Positions 1 through 5,456 of a stretch of DNA of 6,534 nucleotides are shown one piece after another. Made by a program: the position numbers and the translations under genes. Below the pieces are notes generated by a model, which saw nothing but the letters and a program-made list of their open reading frames with translations, searched no databases and was not told the origin of the DNA. Origin of the DNA: JAQGJA01 sp965651535 (GTDB lineage: Bacteria > Pseudomonadota > Alphaproteobacteria > Micavibrionales > SZUA-601); the NCBI GenBank assembly GCA_965651535.1, contig CBFGSX010000079.1, positions 1-6,534 on the forward strand, written 5' to 3'. Numbering within the stretch: the stretch's first letter is position 1; each line of letters opens with the position of its first letter.

Positions 1-1
1 G

Positions 2-844
2 AAGCGCGATTTCGGAGATCGCCCGCCGCGCCGTTCGTTTGACGATCGGCCACCGCGCTTCGAACGCCGCCCGCGCTCAAGCAGCGAAGCGGGAGCGCAT
101 GGCAGAGATGGTCATGAATTGGTGCTGTTCGGGCTTCATGCCGTGCAGGCCGCTTTGCGTAACGAAAAGCGCAAGGTCAAAGTCATCTGGGCGACTGAAA
201 ACGGCGAGGAGCGCCTGCGCGAAGCCTATGACGAAACGCGCCACCCGGAAATTAAGATCGTCGAAAAGCGCGACCTCGAACGCAAGTTGCCCGACGGCGC
301 CGTGCATCAGGGTATGGCCGTCGCCGTGGAGAAACTCGAGGAAGTGTTCCTGACGGATGTGCTGCACGCCGCCAATCTGGAAACGGAGGCGCGTCATGTC
401 GTCGTCATCCTCGATGAAGTTTCCGACCCGCATAATGTCGGCGCGGTGATGCGCTCGATGTCGGTGTTTGGCGCCAAGGCGCTGATCGTGCACAAGCATA
501 ACGCGCCGAACGTCACCGGCACGATGGGCAAGATCGCCACCGGCGCGCTGGAGTTTGTGCCGATGATCCCCGTGGTGAATATTGCGGGCGCGATGGAAGA
601 ATTGAAGCGCGCGGGATTCTTCGTGCTTGGCCTTGACGAGAACGCCGATTATCCGCTCTCGGGCGCGCCCAGCGACGGGCATATCGCGCTGGTTCTGGGG
701 GCCGAAGGCGAAGGCCTGCGCGAGAAGACCCGCAAGACCTGCGATGCGATTGCCTCGATCGAGACTTTCGGCGACCTCAAGTCGCTGAACGTGTCGAATG
801 CGGCGGCAATTGCGCTTTACGCCGCGACGCAATCAAGGCCTTGA
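2..844 (+). CDS. rlmB: 23S rRNA (guanosine-2'-O-)-methyltransferase RlmB, 5'-truncated by the window edge
   Basis: A SpoU/TrmH-family (SPOUT fold) methyltransferase that uses S-adenosylmethionine to 2'-O-methylate a guanosine of 23S rRNA (G2251 in E. coli numbering). The frame is open from base 2. Before the conserved part lies an Arg/Pro-rich tail with two copies of DRPPR, then LVLFGLHAVQAAL, the start of the SpoU substrate-binding domain (about bases 119-340). The catalytic domain shows all three family motifs: DPHNVGAVMRS (about 422-457), LVLGAEGEGLR (689-721) and KSLNVSNAAAIALYAA (779-826). A TTG at 119 would give 241 residues, close to the E. coli length. However, the in-frame Arg-rich stretch upstream has no stop and resembles the N-terminal extension common in alphaproteobacterial RlmB, so the real start is probably outside the window. 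In motif 3 the usual IPM before SLNVS reads IET. The stop is TGA at 842-844. The family is certain; the exact target base is by analogy. Confidence 0.93.
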   Translation, partial: KRDFGDRPPRRSFDDRPPRFERRPRSSSEAGAHGRDGHELVLFGLHAVQAALRNEKRKVKVIWATENGEERLREAYDETRHPEIKIVEKRDLERKLPDGAVHQGMAVAVEKLEEVFLTDVLHAANLETEARHVVVILDEVSDPHNVGAVMRSMSVFGAKALIVHKHNAPNVTGTMGKIATGALEFVPMIPVVNIAGAMEELKRAGFFVLGLDENADYPLSGAPSDGHIALVLGAEGEGLREKTRKTCDAIASIETFGDLKSLNVSNAAAIALYAATQSRP

Positions 845-916
845 TTTCAATATAAAATATTGAATTCAGTGCCGATTTTTCTTTCTTTTATGCGGCGGTT
901 ATGGTATGCAAAACCC

Positions 917-1252
917 ATGCGTCCGCTTTTGACCCTTGCTGTTGCCCTGCTTTTGGCCGTGCCCGCCATGGCCCAGGATGTGCGCGTCAATCTGATCCTG
1001 TCGCCGCATCTGGTGGGTCAAGAGGCACCGTTCTATCGCGGCGCGCGCGTCAAGATCGGCGACGAAGTCATCCCCGTGCAGGAAACCGACCTGCCCGCTG
1101 GTGCGCTGGCCGAATATAATCCGCAGCTTAATGCGGTTCTCATCAGCTCGGATGCGAATACCAGCCTCGAGGCAAAATCTCTGGCGTTGATGGATGTTCT
1201 GGCGGCGATGGAAGCCGGCGCCATCCAGACTGCCGCCGGTCGCGAACAATAA
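917..1252 (+). CDS. small predicted exported protein of unknown function
   Basis: I do not recognise a family. From the ATG at 917 the product has 111 residues. It begins with a clear Sec signal peptide: one Arg, a hydrophobic core LLTLAVALLLAVP, then AMA followed by QD, a good signal peptidase I site after residue 19. This leaves a mature protein of about 92 residues without cysteine or further membrane segments. The C-terminal third (EAKSLALMDVLAAMEAGAIQ) looks helical. The frame also allows an ATG at 890 and a TTG at 860. I prefer 917 because it gives a compact signal peptide, but none of the starts has a convincing Shine-Dalgarno sequence. It follows rlmB by 72 bases in the same direction and converges on pheT. 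An AT-rich TATAAAAT at 851-858 could be a -10 element, though no matching -35 is seen. Periplasmic location is inferred; function is unknown. Confidence 0.72.
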   Translation: MRPLLTLAVALLLAVPAMAQDVRVNLILSPHLVGQEAPFYRGARVKIGDEVIPVQETDLPAGALAEYNPQLNAVLISSDANTSLEAKSLALMDVLAAMEAGAIQTAAGREQ

Positions 1253-1268
1253 GTCGCGAACAATAAGT
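1239..1268. repeat. 14-bp tandem duplication across the stop codon at a convergent gene junction
   Basis: The unit TCGCGAACAATAAG occurs twice in direct succession (1240-1253 and 1254-1267), and the period-14 match extends one base on each side. The first copy contains the last codons (R-E-Q) and TAA stop of the exported-protein gene. The second copy fills the 16-base gap before the pheT stop at 1269-1271. It looks like a recent slippage duplication. Without it the two stops would be 2 bases apart. Confidence 0.9.
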
Positions 1269-3668
1269 TTATCCGCGCAGCTGCGCGCCCAGTTTCGTCA
1301 CCGCGGTAACGATATTCTTCGACACGTTTTCGATGGCGGCATCGGTCAGGGTTTCGCCCGCCGGTTGCAGCGTGACGGTGAACGCCAGCGAGCGATGGCC
1401 CGGCTCGACTCCCTTGCCCGCATAGACGTCAAAGATGGTGACGTCGGCGATCAGATTCTTGTCCACGTTGCGCGCGGCCTTGACGATCTGTTCCGCCGGA
1501 AGGTCGTTTGACACAAGGAAGGCGAAATCGCGCGTGACGGGCTGCAACGGATTAAGCGTCAGCGTCGCGCGCGTCGATTTCCGCTCCTTCAGGGGGGGTA
1601 GGCTTTCTGTGAAAATCTCGAAGGCAACGGCGGCGGGTAGATCGTATGCTTTGAGGATCGCCGGGTGTACCACGCCGAATTGCGCGAGGATATTCTTGCC
1701 CAGGCGCAACACGCCCGACTGTCCCGGATGATACCAGGGCGGCGCCTCGCGTGTCAGCGGCATGTTGTCGGGGTTCAGGCCCACCGATTGCAGCAAGGAC
1801 CACACGTCGCGCTTGGCGTCGTAGAAATCGACGTTTTGCGATTTGTTTTGCCACGAGACGGGGTTTTTCGCGCCGACGCGCAAGCCCGACAGCATGACGG
1901 GCTGGGTGTCGGGCAGCAGGTCGAAATAAACCGGCCCCAATTCGAACAGGTGCGCGTCGCCCAGCTTGCGGTCGGCGTTGCGCTTGGCCGCGTCAAGTAA
2001 ATTCGGCAAAACCGAATGGCGCATGACGGCCAGATCGGCGCTGATCGGGTTGGCGACGCGCACGGGCTTTTGGTCGGCATAGGAAAACGCGGTAAAGGCT
2101 TTTTCCGACAGGAAAGACCACGTGACCGCCTCGGACAGGCCGTTCACCGCGCACAGGCGGCGCAGATCCTCGAGGCGCTTTTGCGCGGGCGACAAAGCGG
2201 GCGGCGGCACGGCGCCGCCGGGGCGCACCGAGACGGGCGGAATCGCGTCGTAGGATTTCACGCGCAGCACTTCCTCGACGATGTCGGCTTCGCCTTCGAT
2301 GTCGCCGCGCCAGCTGGGCGGGTTGATGTCGATCAGCCCGTCGGGACGTTCGCGCGTGGTAAAGCCCAGACGCATCAAAATGTCGATCTGTTCCGTTGTG
2401 GCGACTTCCATGCCGCCCAGCGTTTTGACGCGCTCGGGATTATACGGGATGGTGCGGTACCAGTTCGGCTCGCTGCCGGCGACGACGAGATAGCTGGGTT
2501 CGCCGCCGCAAATATCGAGGATCAAACGCGTGGCGATGGCGATGCCCTCGTCGCAGAAGGCGGGATCGACGCCGCGCTCGAAACGGTATTTGGAATCGCT
2601 GTCGATGCCGTATTTCTTGCCGGTGGCGCGTGTGCGCGTCGGGCTGAAATAGGCGCTCTCGAGGAAGATGTCGGTCGTTTCCGCCGTCGCGCCGGAGTGT
2701 AATCCGCCCATCACGCCGCCCATGGCAACGGGGCCGTTCTTGTCGCAGACGACGGTAACCTGATCGTCGAGCGTGCGCTCGATTTCTTTGAGGTCGGTGA
2801 ATGTTTCGCCGTCCTTGCTCAGGCGCACGGTGATGTCGCCTGCAAGTTTTCCCGCGTCGAAAACATGCAAGGGGCGGCACAAGCCGATGCAGACGAAATT
2901 CGTGATGTCTACCAAAGCCGAGATGGGTTTCGATCCGATGGCGATCAGATAATCCTGAAGCCATTTCGGCGATGGGCCGTTTTTCACGCCGCGAATGACG
3001 CGGCCCATGAAAAGCGGACAGGCATCGGCGGTGTCTTTGTCGAAGTCGAGTTTTACCTGAATCGGGCAATCGAAACTTCCGGGCACGGGCTGGTCGGGCA
3101 GGGTTTTCAATTTGCCCAAGCCCGATGCGGCCAGATCGCGCGCCAGCCCATACACGCCTGCGCCGTCGACGCGGTTCGGCGTCAGATTGATCTCGATCAC
3201 CGGATCGCCAAAGCCCATATATTGCGCGAAATCGCCGCCCACCGGCGCATCGCCGGGCAATTCCATGATGCCGTTGCTTTCATCGGAAAGTTCCAGCTCG
3301 GCCTCGGAACAGATCATGCCGTTCGATTCCACGTCGCGGATTTTTGTTTTTTTCAGCACCATACCGTTGGCCGGGATCACCGTGCCGGGCAGGGCAAAGA
3401 CGACGCGCAAGCCTTTGCGCACATTTGGCGCGCCGCATACGACCTGAAGCTGTTCCTTGCCCGTATTGACGAGGCAAAGTTTTAGTTTGTCGGCATTGGG
3501 ATGCTTGTCGCACTCGACGACTTCGGCGACGACGAAGTTCTTGTATTTCTCGGCGCGGTCGGTGACGCCCTCAACCTCGAAGCCCAGCGCGGTCAGGCGA
3601 TCCGTGACCTGTTCCAGCGTCGCCGTCGTGTCGAGATATTCCTTGAGCCAGTTCAGCGTGAATTTCAT
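1269..3668 (-). CDS. pheT: phenylalanine--tRNA ligase beta subunit
   Basis: Cytosolic beta subunit of the (alpha-beta)2 phenylalanyl-tRNA synthetase. It binds tRNA-Phe and carries the editing site that removes mischarged tyrosine. It has 799 residues, normal for the bacterial long form. Domains in order: N-terminal region (1-40); EMAP/tRNA-binding OB fold (about 43-150, with HPNADKL and VVCGAPNVRKG); B3/B4 editing domain (about 215-390, with MGGVMGG and ESAYFSPTRTRATGKKYGID); B5 domain (about 408-480, with PPSWRGDIEGEADIVEEV); catalytic-like core (about 490-690); and the C-terminal ferredoxin-like anticodon-binding domain (about 705-798, from NPLQPVTRDFAFLV). The ATG at 3668 starts the expected MKFTLNWLKEYL and has GGGG 8 bases upstream. 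It lies 97 bases downstream of pheS on the same strand, separated by a palindromic repeat, and is almost certainly cotranscribed with it. The 3' end converges on the exported-protein gene. Confidence 0.98.
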   Translation of the reverse strand: MKFTLNWLKEYLDTTATLEQVTDRLTALGFEVEGVTDRAEKYKNFVVAEVVECDKHPNADKLKLCLVNTGKEQLQVVCGAPNVRKGLRVVFALPGTVIPANGMVLKKTKIRDVESNGMICSEAELELSDESNGIMELPGDAPVGGDFAQYMGFGDPVIEINLTPNRVDGAGVYGLARDLAASGLGKLKTLPDQPVPGSFDCPIQVKLDFDKDTADACPLFMGRVIRGVKNGPSPKWLQDYLIAIGSKPISALVDITNFVCIGLCRPLHVFDAGKLAGDITVRLSKDGETFTDLKEIERTLDDQVTVVCDKNGPVAMGGVMGGLHSGATAETTDIFLESAYFSPTRTRATGKKYGIDSDSKYRFERGVDPAFCDEGIAIATRLILDICGGEPSYLVVAGSEPNWYRTIPYNPERVKTLGGMEVATTEQIDILMRLGFTTRERPDGLIDINPPSWRGDIEGEADIVEEVLRVKSYDAIPPVSVRPGGAVPPPALSPAQKRLEDLRRLCAVNGLSEAVTWSFLSEKAFTAFSYADQKPVRVANPISADLAVMRHSVLPNLLDAAKRNADRKLGDAHLFELGPVYFDLLPDTQPVMLSGLRVGAKNPVSWQNKSQNVDFYDAKRDVWSLLQSVGLNPDNMPLTREAPPWYHPGQSGVLRLGKNILAQFGVVHPAILKAYDLPAAVAFEIFTESLPPLKERKSTRATLTLNPLQPVTRDFAFLVSNDLPAEQIVKAARNVDKNLIADVTIFDVYAGKGVEPGHRSLAFTVTLQPAGETLTDAAIENVSKNIVTAVTKLGAQLRG

Positions 3669-3676
3669 TTCATTTT

Positions 3677-3686
3677 CCCCATCCTT
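3677..3686 (-). promoter_or_regulatory. probable pheT ribosome binding site
   Basis: Read on the minus strand, the leader just before the pheT ATG is AAGGATGGGG followed by 8 bases. Either GGGG (8-base spacing) or AAGGAT (12-base spacing) could act as the Shine-Dalgarno sequence. AAGGAT overlaps the outer end of the palindromic repeat by two bases, so a folded repeat in the mRNA could affect access to it. Confidence 0.5.
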
Positions 3687-3760
3687 GTCATTTCGAGGCG
3701 AAGCCGAGAAATCTCATTATTATTCTGCAAGAGATTCCTCACATGCGTTCGGAATGACAA
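3685..3760. repeat. 76-bp imperfect palindromic repeat (REP/MITE-like) in the pheS-pheT gap
   Basis: Two inverted units flank a 15-base AT-rich spacer (3716-3730). The left unit (3685-3715) begins TTGTCATTTCGAGGC and ends GAGAAATCTC. The reverse complement of the right unit (3731-3760) begins TTGTCATTCCGAACG and ends GAGGAATCTC. They match at the first 12 bases with one mismatch and at the last 10 with one mismatch; the middle has diverged. The form TGTCATTCCGA...GAGGAATCTC resembles dispersed palindromic units I know from many bacterial genomes (recognised from memory). The unit holds no coding sequence and takes up most of the 97-base intergenic space. In the pheST mRNA it would form a long hairpin between the two cistrons. 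Confidence 0.85.
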
Positions 3761-3765
3761 ATAAA

Positions 3766-4833
3766 TCAATTCCCTGTCGCCCGGTTCGGTTGTTCCAGGA
3801 TCGAAAACCCGTAATGCCGCAGCCAGCGCAGATCGCTTTCGAACATATCGCGCAAATCGGGCAGGCCGTATTTGAGCATGGCCATGCGCTCGATCCCCAT
3901 GCCAAAGGCAAAGCCCTGATATTTCTCGGGGTTAATGCCGCAATTCTTCAACACGTTCGGATGCACCATGCCGCAGCCGAGGATTTCCATGAATTTCTCT
4001 TTTTCGCCGAAGACGATCTTGCCGTCGCGCTTGGCATAGCCGATATCCATCTCCGCCGAAGGCTCGGTAAAGGGAAAATAGCTGGGGCGGAAGCGCGTCG
4101 GCAGATGCTCGATGCCGAAATAGCTGCGCACGAAATCGTTGAGACAGCCTTTGAGGTGGCCCATCGTGACCTTGCCGATCTCGTCGACGATCAGCCCCTC
4201 GATCTGGTGGAACATGGCCGTGTGCGTGGCGTCCATTTCCGAACGATAGGTGCGGCCCGGCACGATGATCTTGATCGGCGGCTTTTGTTGCGTCATGACG
4301 CGCACCTGCACGGTCGAGGTGTGAGTTCTCAATAAATGCGAACCGTCTTCGATAAAGAACGTATCGTGCATCGAGCGCGCCGGGTGTTCGGGCGGAAAGT
4401 TCAACGCGGTAAAATTGTGGAAATCGTCTTCGATATCCGGGCCGGTGGCCACCGCAAACCCCATGGCGGCGAAGATCGACACGATCTCGTCCGTGGTCTG
4501 GGTCAGGGGGTGGATCGTCCCCGTCGGGCGTGCGGCGGCGGGCAGCGAGATGTCGATCGTCTCGGCGGCGAGTTTTTCGTTCAACGCCTCGATCTCGAGC
4601 CGTTTCTGTTTCTCGGTCAGGATATGGGTCAGCTCGTCGCGCAATTTGTTGACCTGCTCGCCGAAATTTTTGCGTTCTTCGGGCGGGAGGCTGCCGACCT
4701 GTTTGAGCAATCCCGTGACCTCGCCGGACTTGCCCAGGAATTGCACGCGCACGGCATCCAGCGCGTTGAGGTTCGCGGCTTTGCCGATGGAATCGAGGGC
4801 GGCGGATTTCAGTTTCTGCATCGTGTCGGACAT
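3766..4833 (-). CDS. pheS: phenylalanine--tRNA ligase alpha subunit
   Basis: Catalytic alpha subunit of phenylalanyl-tRNA synthetase (class II, subclass c). It activates phenylalanine with ATP and charges tRNA-Phe together with PheT. It has 355 residues; the E. coli protein has 327. The N-terminal 95 residues form the coiled-coil arm. Motif 1 lies around 106-126 (TIHPLTQTTDEIVSIFAAMGF region), motif 2 at about 191-217 (PGRTYRSE, then FHQIEGLIVD), a substrate-pocket segment at 249-264 (RPSYFPFTEPSAEMDI), and motif 3 at 307-343 (GFAFGMGIERMAMLKYG...LRHYGF). Ala309 in FAFGMG corresponds to E. coli Ala294, so the amino-acid pocket looks normal. The ATG at 4833 gives MSDTMQKLK; an internal ATG at 4821 is possible, and neither has a clear Shine-Dalgarno. 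Upstream on the same strand is a NUDIX-like remnant instead of the usual rplT. Downstream is pheT. Confidence 0.98.
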   Translation of the reverse strand: MSDTMQKLKSAALDSIGKAANLNALDAVRVQFLGKSGEVTGLLKQVGSLPPEERKNFGEQVNKLRDELTHILTEKQKRLEIEALNEKLAAETIDISLPAAARPTGTIHPLTQTTDEIVSIFAAMGFAVATGPDIEDDFHNFTALNFPPEHPARSMHDTFFIEDGSHLLRTHTSTVQVRVMTQQKPPIKIIVPGRTYRSEMDATHTAMFHQIEGLIVDEIGKVTMGHLKGCLNDFVRSYFGIEHLPTRFRPSYFPFTEPSAEMDIGYAKRDGKIVFGEKEKFMEILGCGMVHPNVLKNCGINPEKYQGFAFGMGIERMAMLKYGLPDLRDMFESDLRWLRHYGFSILEQPNRATGN

Positions 4834-4868
4834 AAAGGATTGTTTAGCGGATTAGGGGCCGGGTGGCA

Positions 4869-4897
4869 AAGGGGATGTCGCCCCGTTCCAACCCCTT
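4869..4897 (-). other. possible alternative hairpins in the pheS leader
   Basis: In the predicted pheS leader RNA, CCCC (4874-4871) can pair with GGGG at 4884-4881 across a 6-base loop. As part of CCCCUU it can instead pair with AAGGGG at 4897-4892. The two pairings exclude each other. No U-tract follows, so it is not an ordinary terminator, and no phenylalanine-rich leader peptide is seen. A regulatory role is speculative. Confidence 0.25.
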
Positions 4898-4898
4898 A

Positions 4899-4904
4899 AT
4901 TATA
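4899..4904 (-). promoter_or_regulatory. candidate -10 element for the pheST promoter
   Basis: On the minus strand a perfect TATAAT lies in an AT-rich island (TATGTATATAATTAAGG) within otherwise GC-rich DNA, about 65 bases upstream of the pheS ATG. A start of transcription near 4892 would give a leader of about 60 bases. No good -35 hexamer is visible at 16-18 bases spacing (the site reads about ACCCAC), so a diverged -35 or an activator would be needed. Confidence 0.45.
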
Positions 4905-4962
4905 TACATAATGCAGTTATGGTGGGTGGGGTGGTAAAGCGGGGACAAGGCGGTCGCGACGC

Positions 4963-5218
4963 CTAGGCGGCTTGGGAGTGTTTCATAAAGCTGCGCCACT
5001 TGGCGACAAGGCGACGAAAGCGCGGGGAGTCGTTGGCGGCCAAGACCTCGTCGGCGGTCATCCATTTCAGATCGCCGGACTCGTCGCTGACGGTGAATTC
5101 CTCCGAACCGGTGCAGCGAAAAAACGCCAGTAAGTCGTAATGCTCATGCGCGGCTTCGTTGCGTTTCGGATTTTCAGGGATGGGATTCAAGAAGTTCGAT
5201 CCGGTCGGCGCGGGTCAT
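4963..5218 (-). pseudogene. remnant of a NUDIX-type hydrolase gene with an internal deletion
   Basis: The frame 5190-4963 encodes about 75 residues that look like the C-terminal half of a NUDIX hydrolase: NPIPENPKRNEAAHEHYDLL, a strand AFFRCTGSEEFTVSD, then ESGDLKWMTADEVLA (compare the family's common D-E-S...L-x-W-x-x-x-D-E-L) and a closing helix. The catalytic Nudix box (GX5EX7REUXEEXGU) is missing and there is no room for it. In this frame a TGA lies at 5217-5215. Overlapping it, in another frame, an ATG at 5218 opens MTRADRIELLESHP and stops at 5176-5174. This looks like the original N-terminus joined out of frame to the original C-terminus by an internal deletion. Upstream is an extended -10 promoter, then the 168-bp inverted-repeat element. 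Alternatively it is a short real gene starting at the TTG at 5190, but it would lack the catalytic motif. The family call rests on the C-terminal pattern only. Confidence 0.6.
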
Positions 5219-5224
5219 GGGAGG

Positions 5225-5233
5225 AGTATACCA
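5225..5233 (-). promoter_or_regulatory. extended -10 promoter element, probably leaderless, for the NUDIX remnant
   Basis: The minus strand reads TGGTATACT, a TGn-TATAAT-type extended -10. Six bases (TCCTCC) separate it from the ATG at 5218, so transcription would begin at or next to that ATG and give a leaderless mRNA. The -35 at 17-base spacing is TTTCAA, with 3 of 6 bases matching the consensus; it overlaps the end of the inverted-repeat element. Confidence 0.45.
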
Positions 5234-5246
5234 AAAGATTTTAATT

Positions 5247-5281
5247 TTTGAAACGCAGAGCTAAACAGAGATAGACAGAGT
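5247..5281 (+). repeat. left arm of the 35-bp inverted repeat, three CAGAG decamers
   Basis: After TTTG the arm divides into three 10-base units: AAACGCAGAG, CTAAACAGAG and ATAGACAGAG, each ending in CAGAG. The arm is thus both half of an inverted repeat and a short direct-repeat array with a period close to one helical turn. Confidence 0.85.
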
Positions 5282-5379
5282 TCTTTTGTCTTTACTGCCG
5301 CGCAGCGGCCTGAAAATACGATACGAACGGCATGACAGGATTTATGCGCTTCGCGCGGAGCCACCCGCTAAAACGGAAT

Positions 5380-5414
5380 ACTCTGTCTATCTCTGTTTAG
5401 CTCTGCGTTTCAAA
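5380..5414 (-). repeat. right arm of the 35-bp inverted repeat
   Basis: Exact reverse complement of the left arm, with CTCTG repeated three times at 10-base spacing on the plus strand (from 5381, 5391 and 5401). The lack of any mismatch implies recent insertion, gene conversion, or selection on the stem. Confidence 0.85.
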
Positions 5415-5456
5415 TACCTACTAGACCACCTCCCTTAATCCCGATAAATTGCTAAA

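Larger units (their letters stand above)
5247..5414. mobile_element. 168-bp MITE-like non-coding element with 35-bp perfect terminal inverted repeats
   Basis: The two ends (5247-5281 and 5380-5414) are exact reverse complements over 35 bases, starting TTTGAAACGCAGAGCTAAAC on both strands. The 98-base centre has no credible reading frame. It holds two small hairpins: GCCGC-GCA-GCGGC (5297-5309) and GCGC-TTC-GCGC (5346-5356). No target-site duplication is clear: the left flank is TTAATT and the right flank TACCTA. The element sits between the divergently oriented NUDIX remnant and CbiB-like gene. Its form suits a non-autonomous mobile repeat or a structured-RNA element. It carries no transposase and I cannot name its family. 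Confidence 0.75.

Noticed and set aside
77..832. A long open frame on the minus strand opposite rlmB (251 codons)
   Set aside because: Shadow frame caused by GC-rich codon usage; its product is rich in His and Arg and matches no family, whereas the plus strand carries all RlmB motifs.
1274..1287. 14-bp perfect palindrome CGCGCAGCTGCGCG near the pheT stop, as a terminator
   Set aside because: It lies inside the coding end of pheT, has no loop bases and no U-tract follows in either direction.
2016..2702. A 228-codon open frame on the plus strand inside pheT
   Set aside because: Antisense to conserved PheT domains; composition typical of a mirror frame.
3669..3684. A five-codon upstream frame (ATGGGGAAAATGAAATGA) whose stop overlaps the pheT ATG
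   Set aside because: No ribosome binding site at proper spacing for its own ATG; likely a by-product of the Shine-Dalgarno sequence.
4834..4962. Phenylalanine leader peptide or classical attenuator before pheS
   Set aside because: No short frame with Phe codons and no GC hairpin followed by a U-run on the minus strand.
4951..4969. Inverted sequence GTCGCGAC and CGCCTAGGCG at the end of the NUDIX remnant as a terminator
   Set aside because: Both are palindromes without a usable loop, and no T-tract follows on the minus strand.
5282..5379. tRNA or known small RNA in the centre of the inverted-repeat element
   Set aside because: No cloverleaf, no T-loop GTTCRA-type motif and no recognisable RNA family signature; only two short hairpins.
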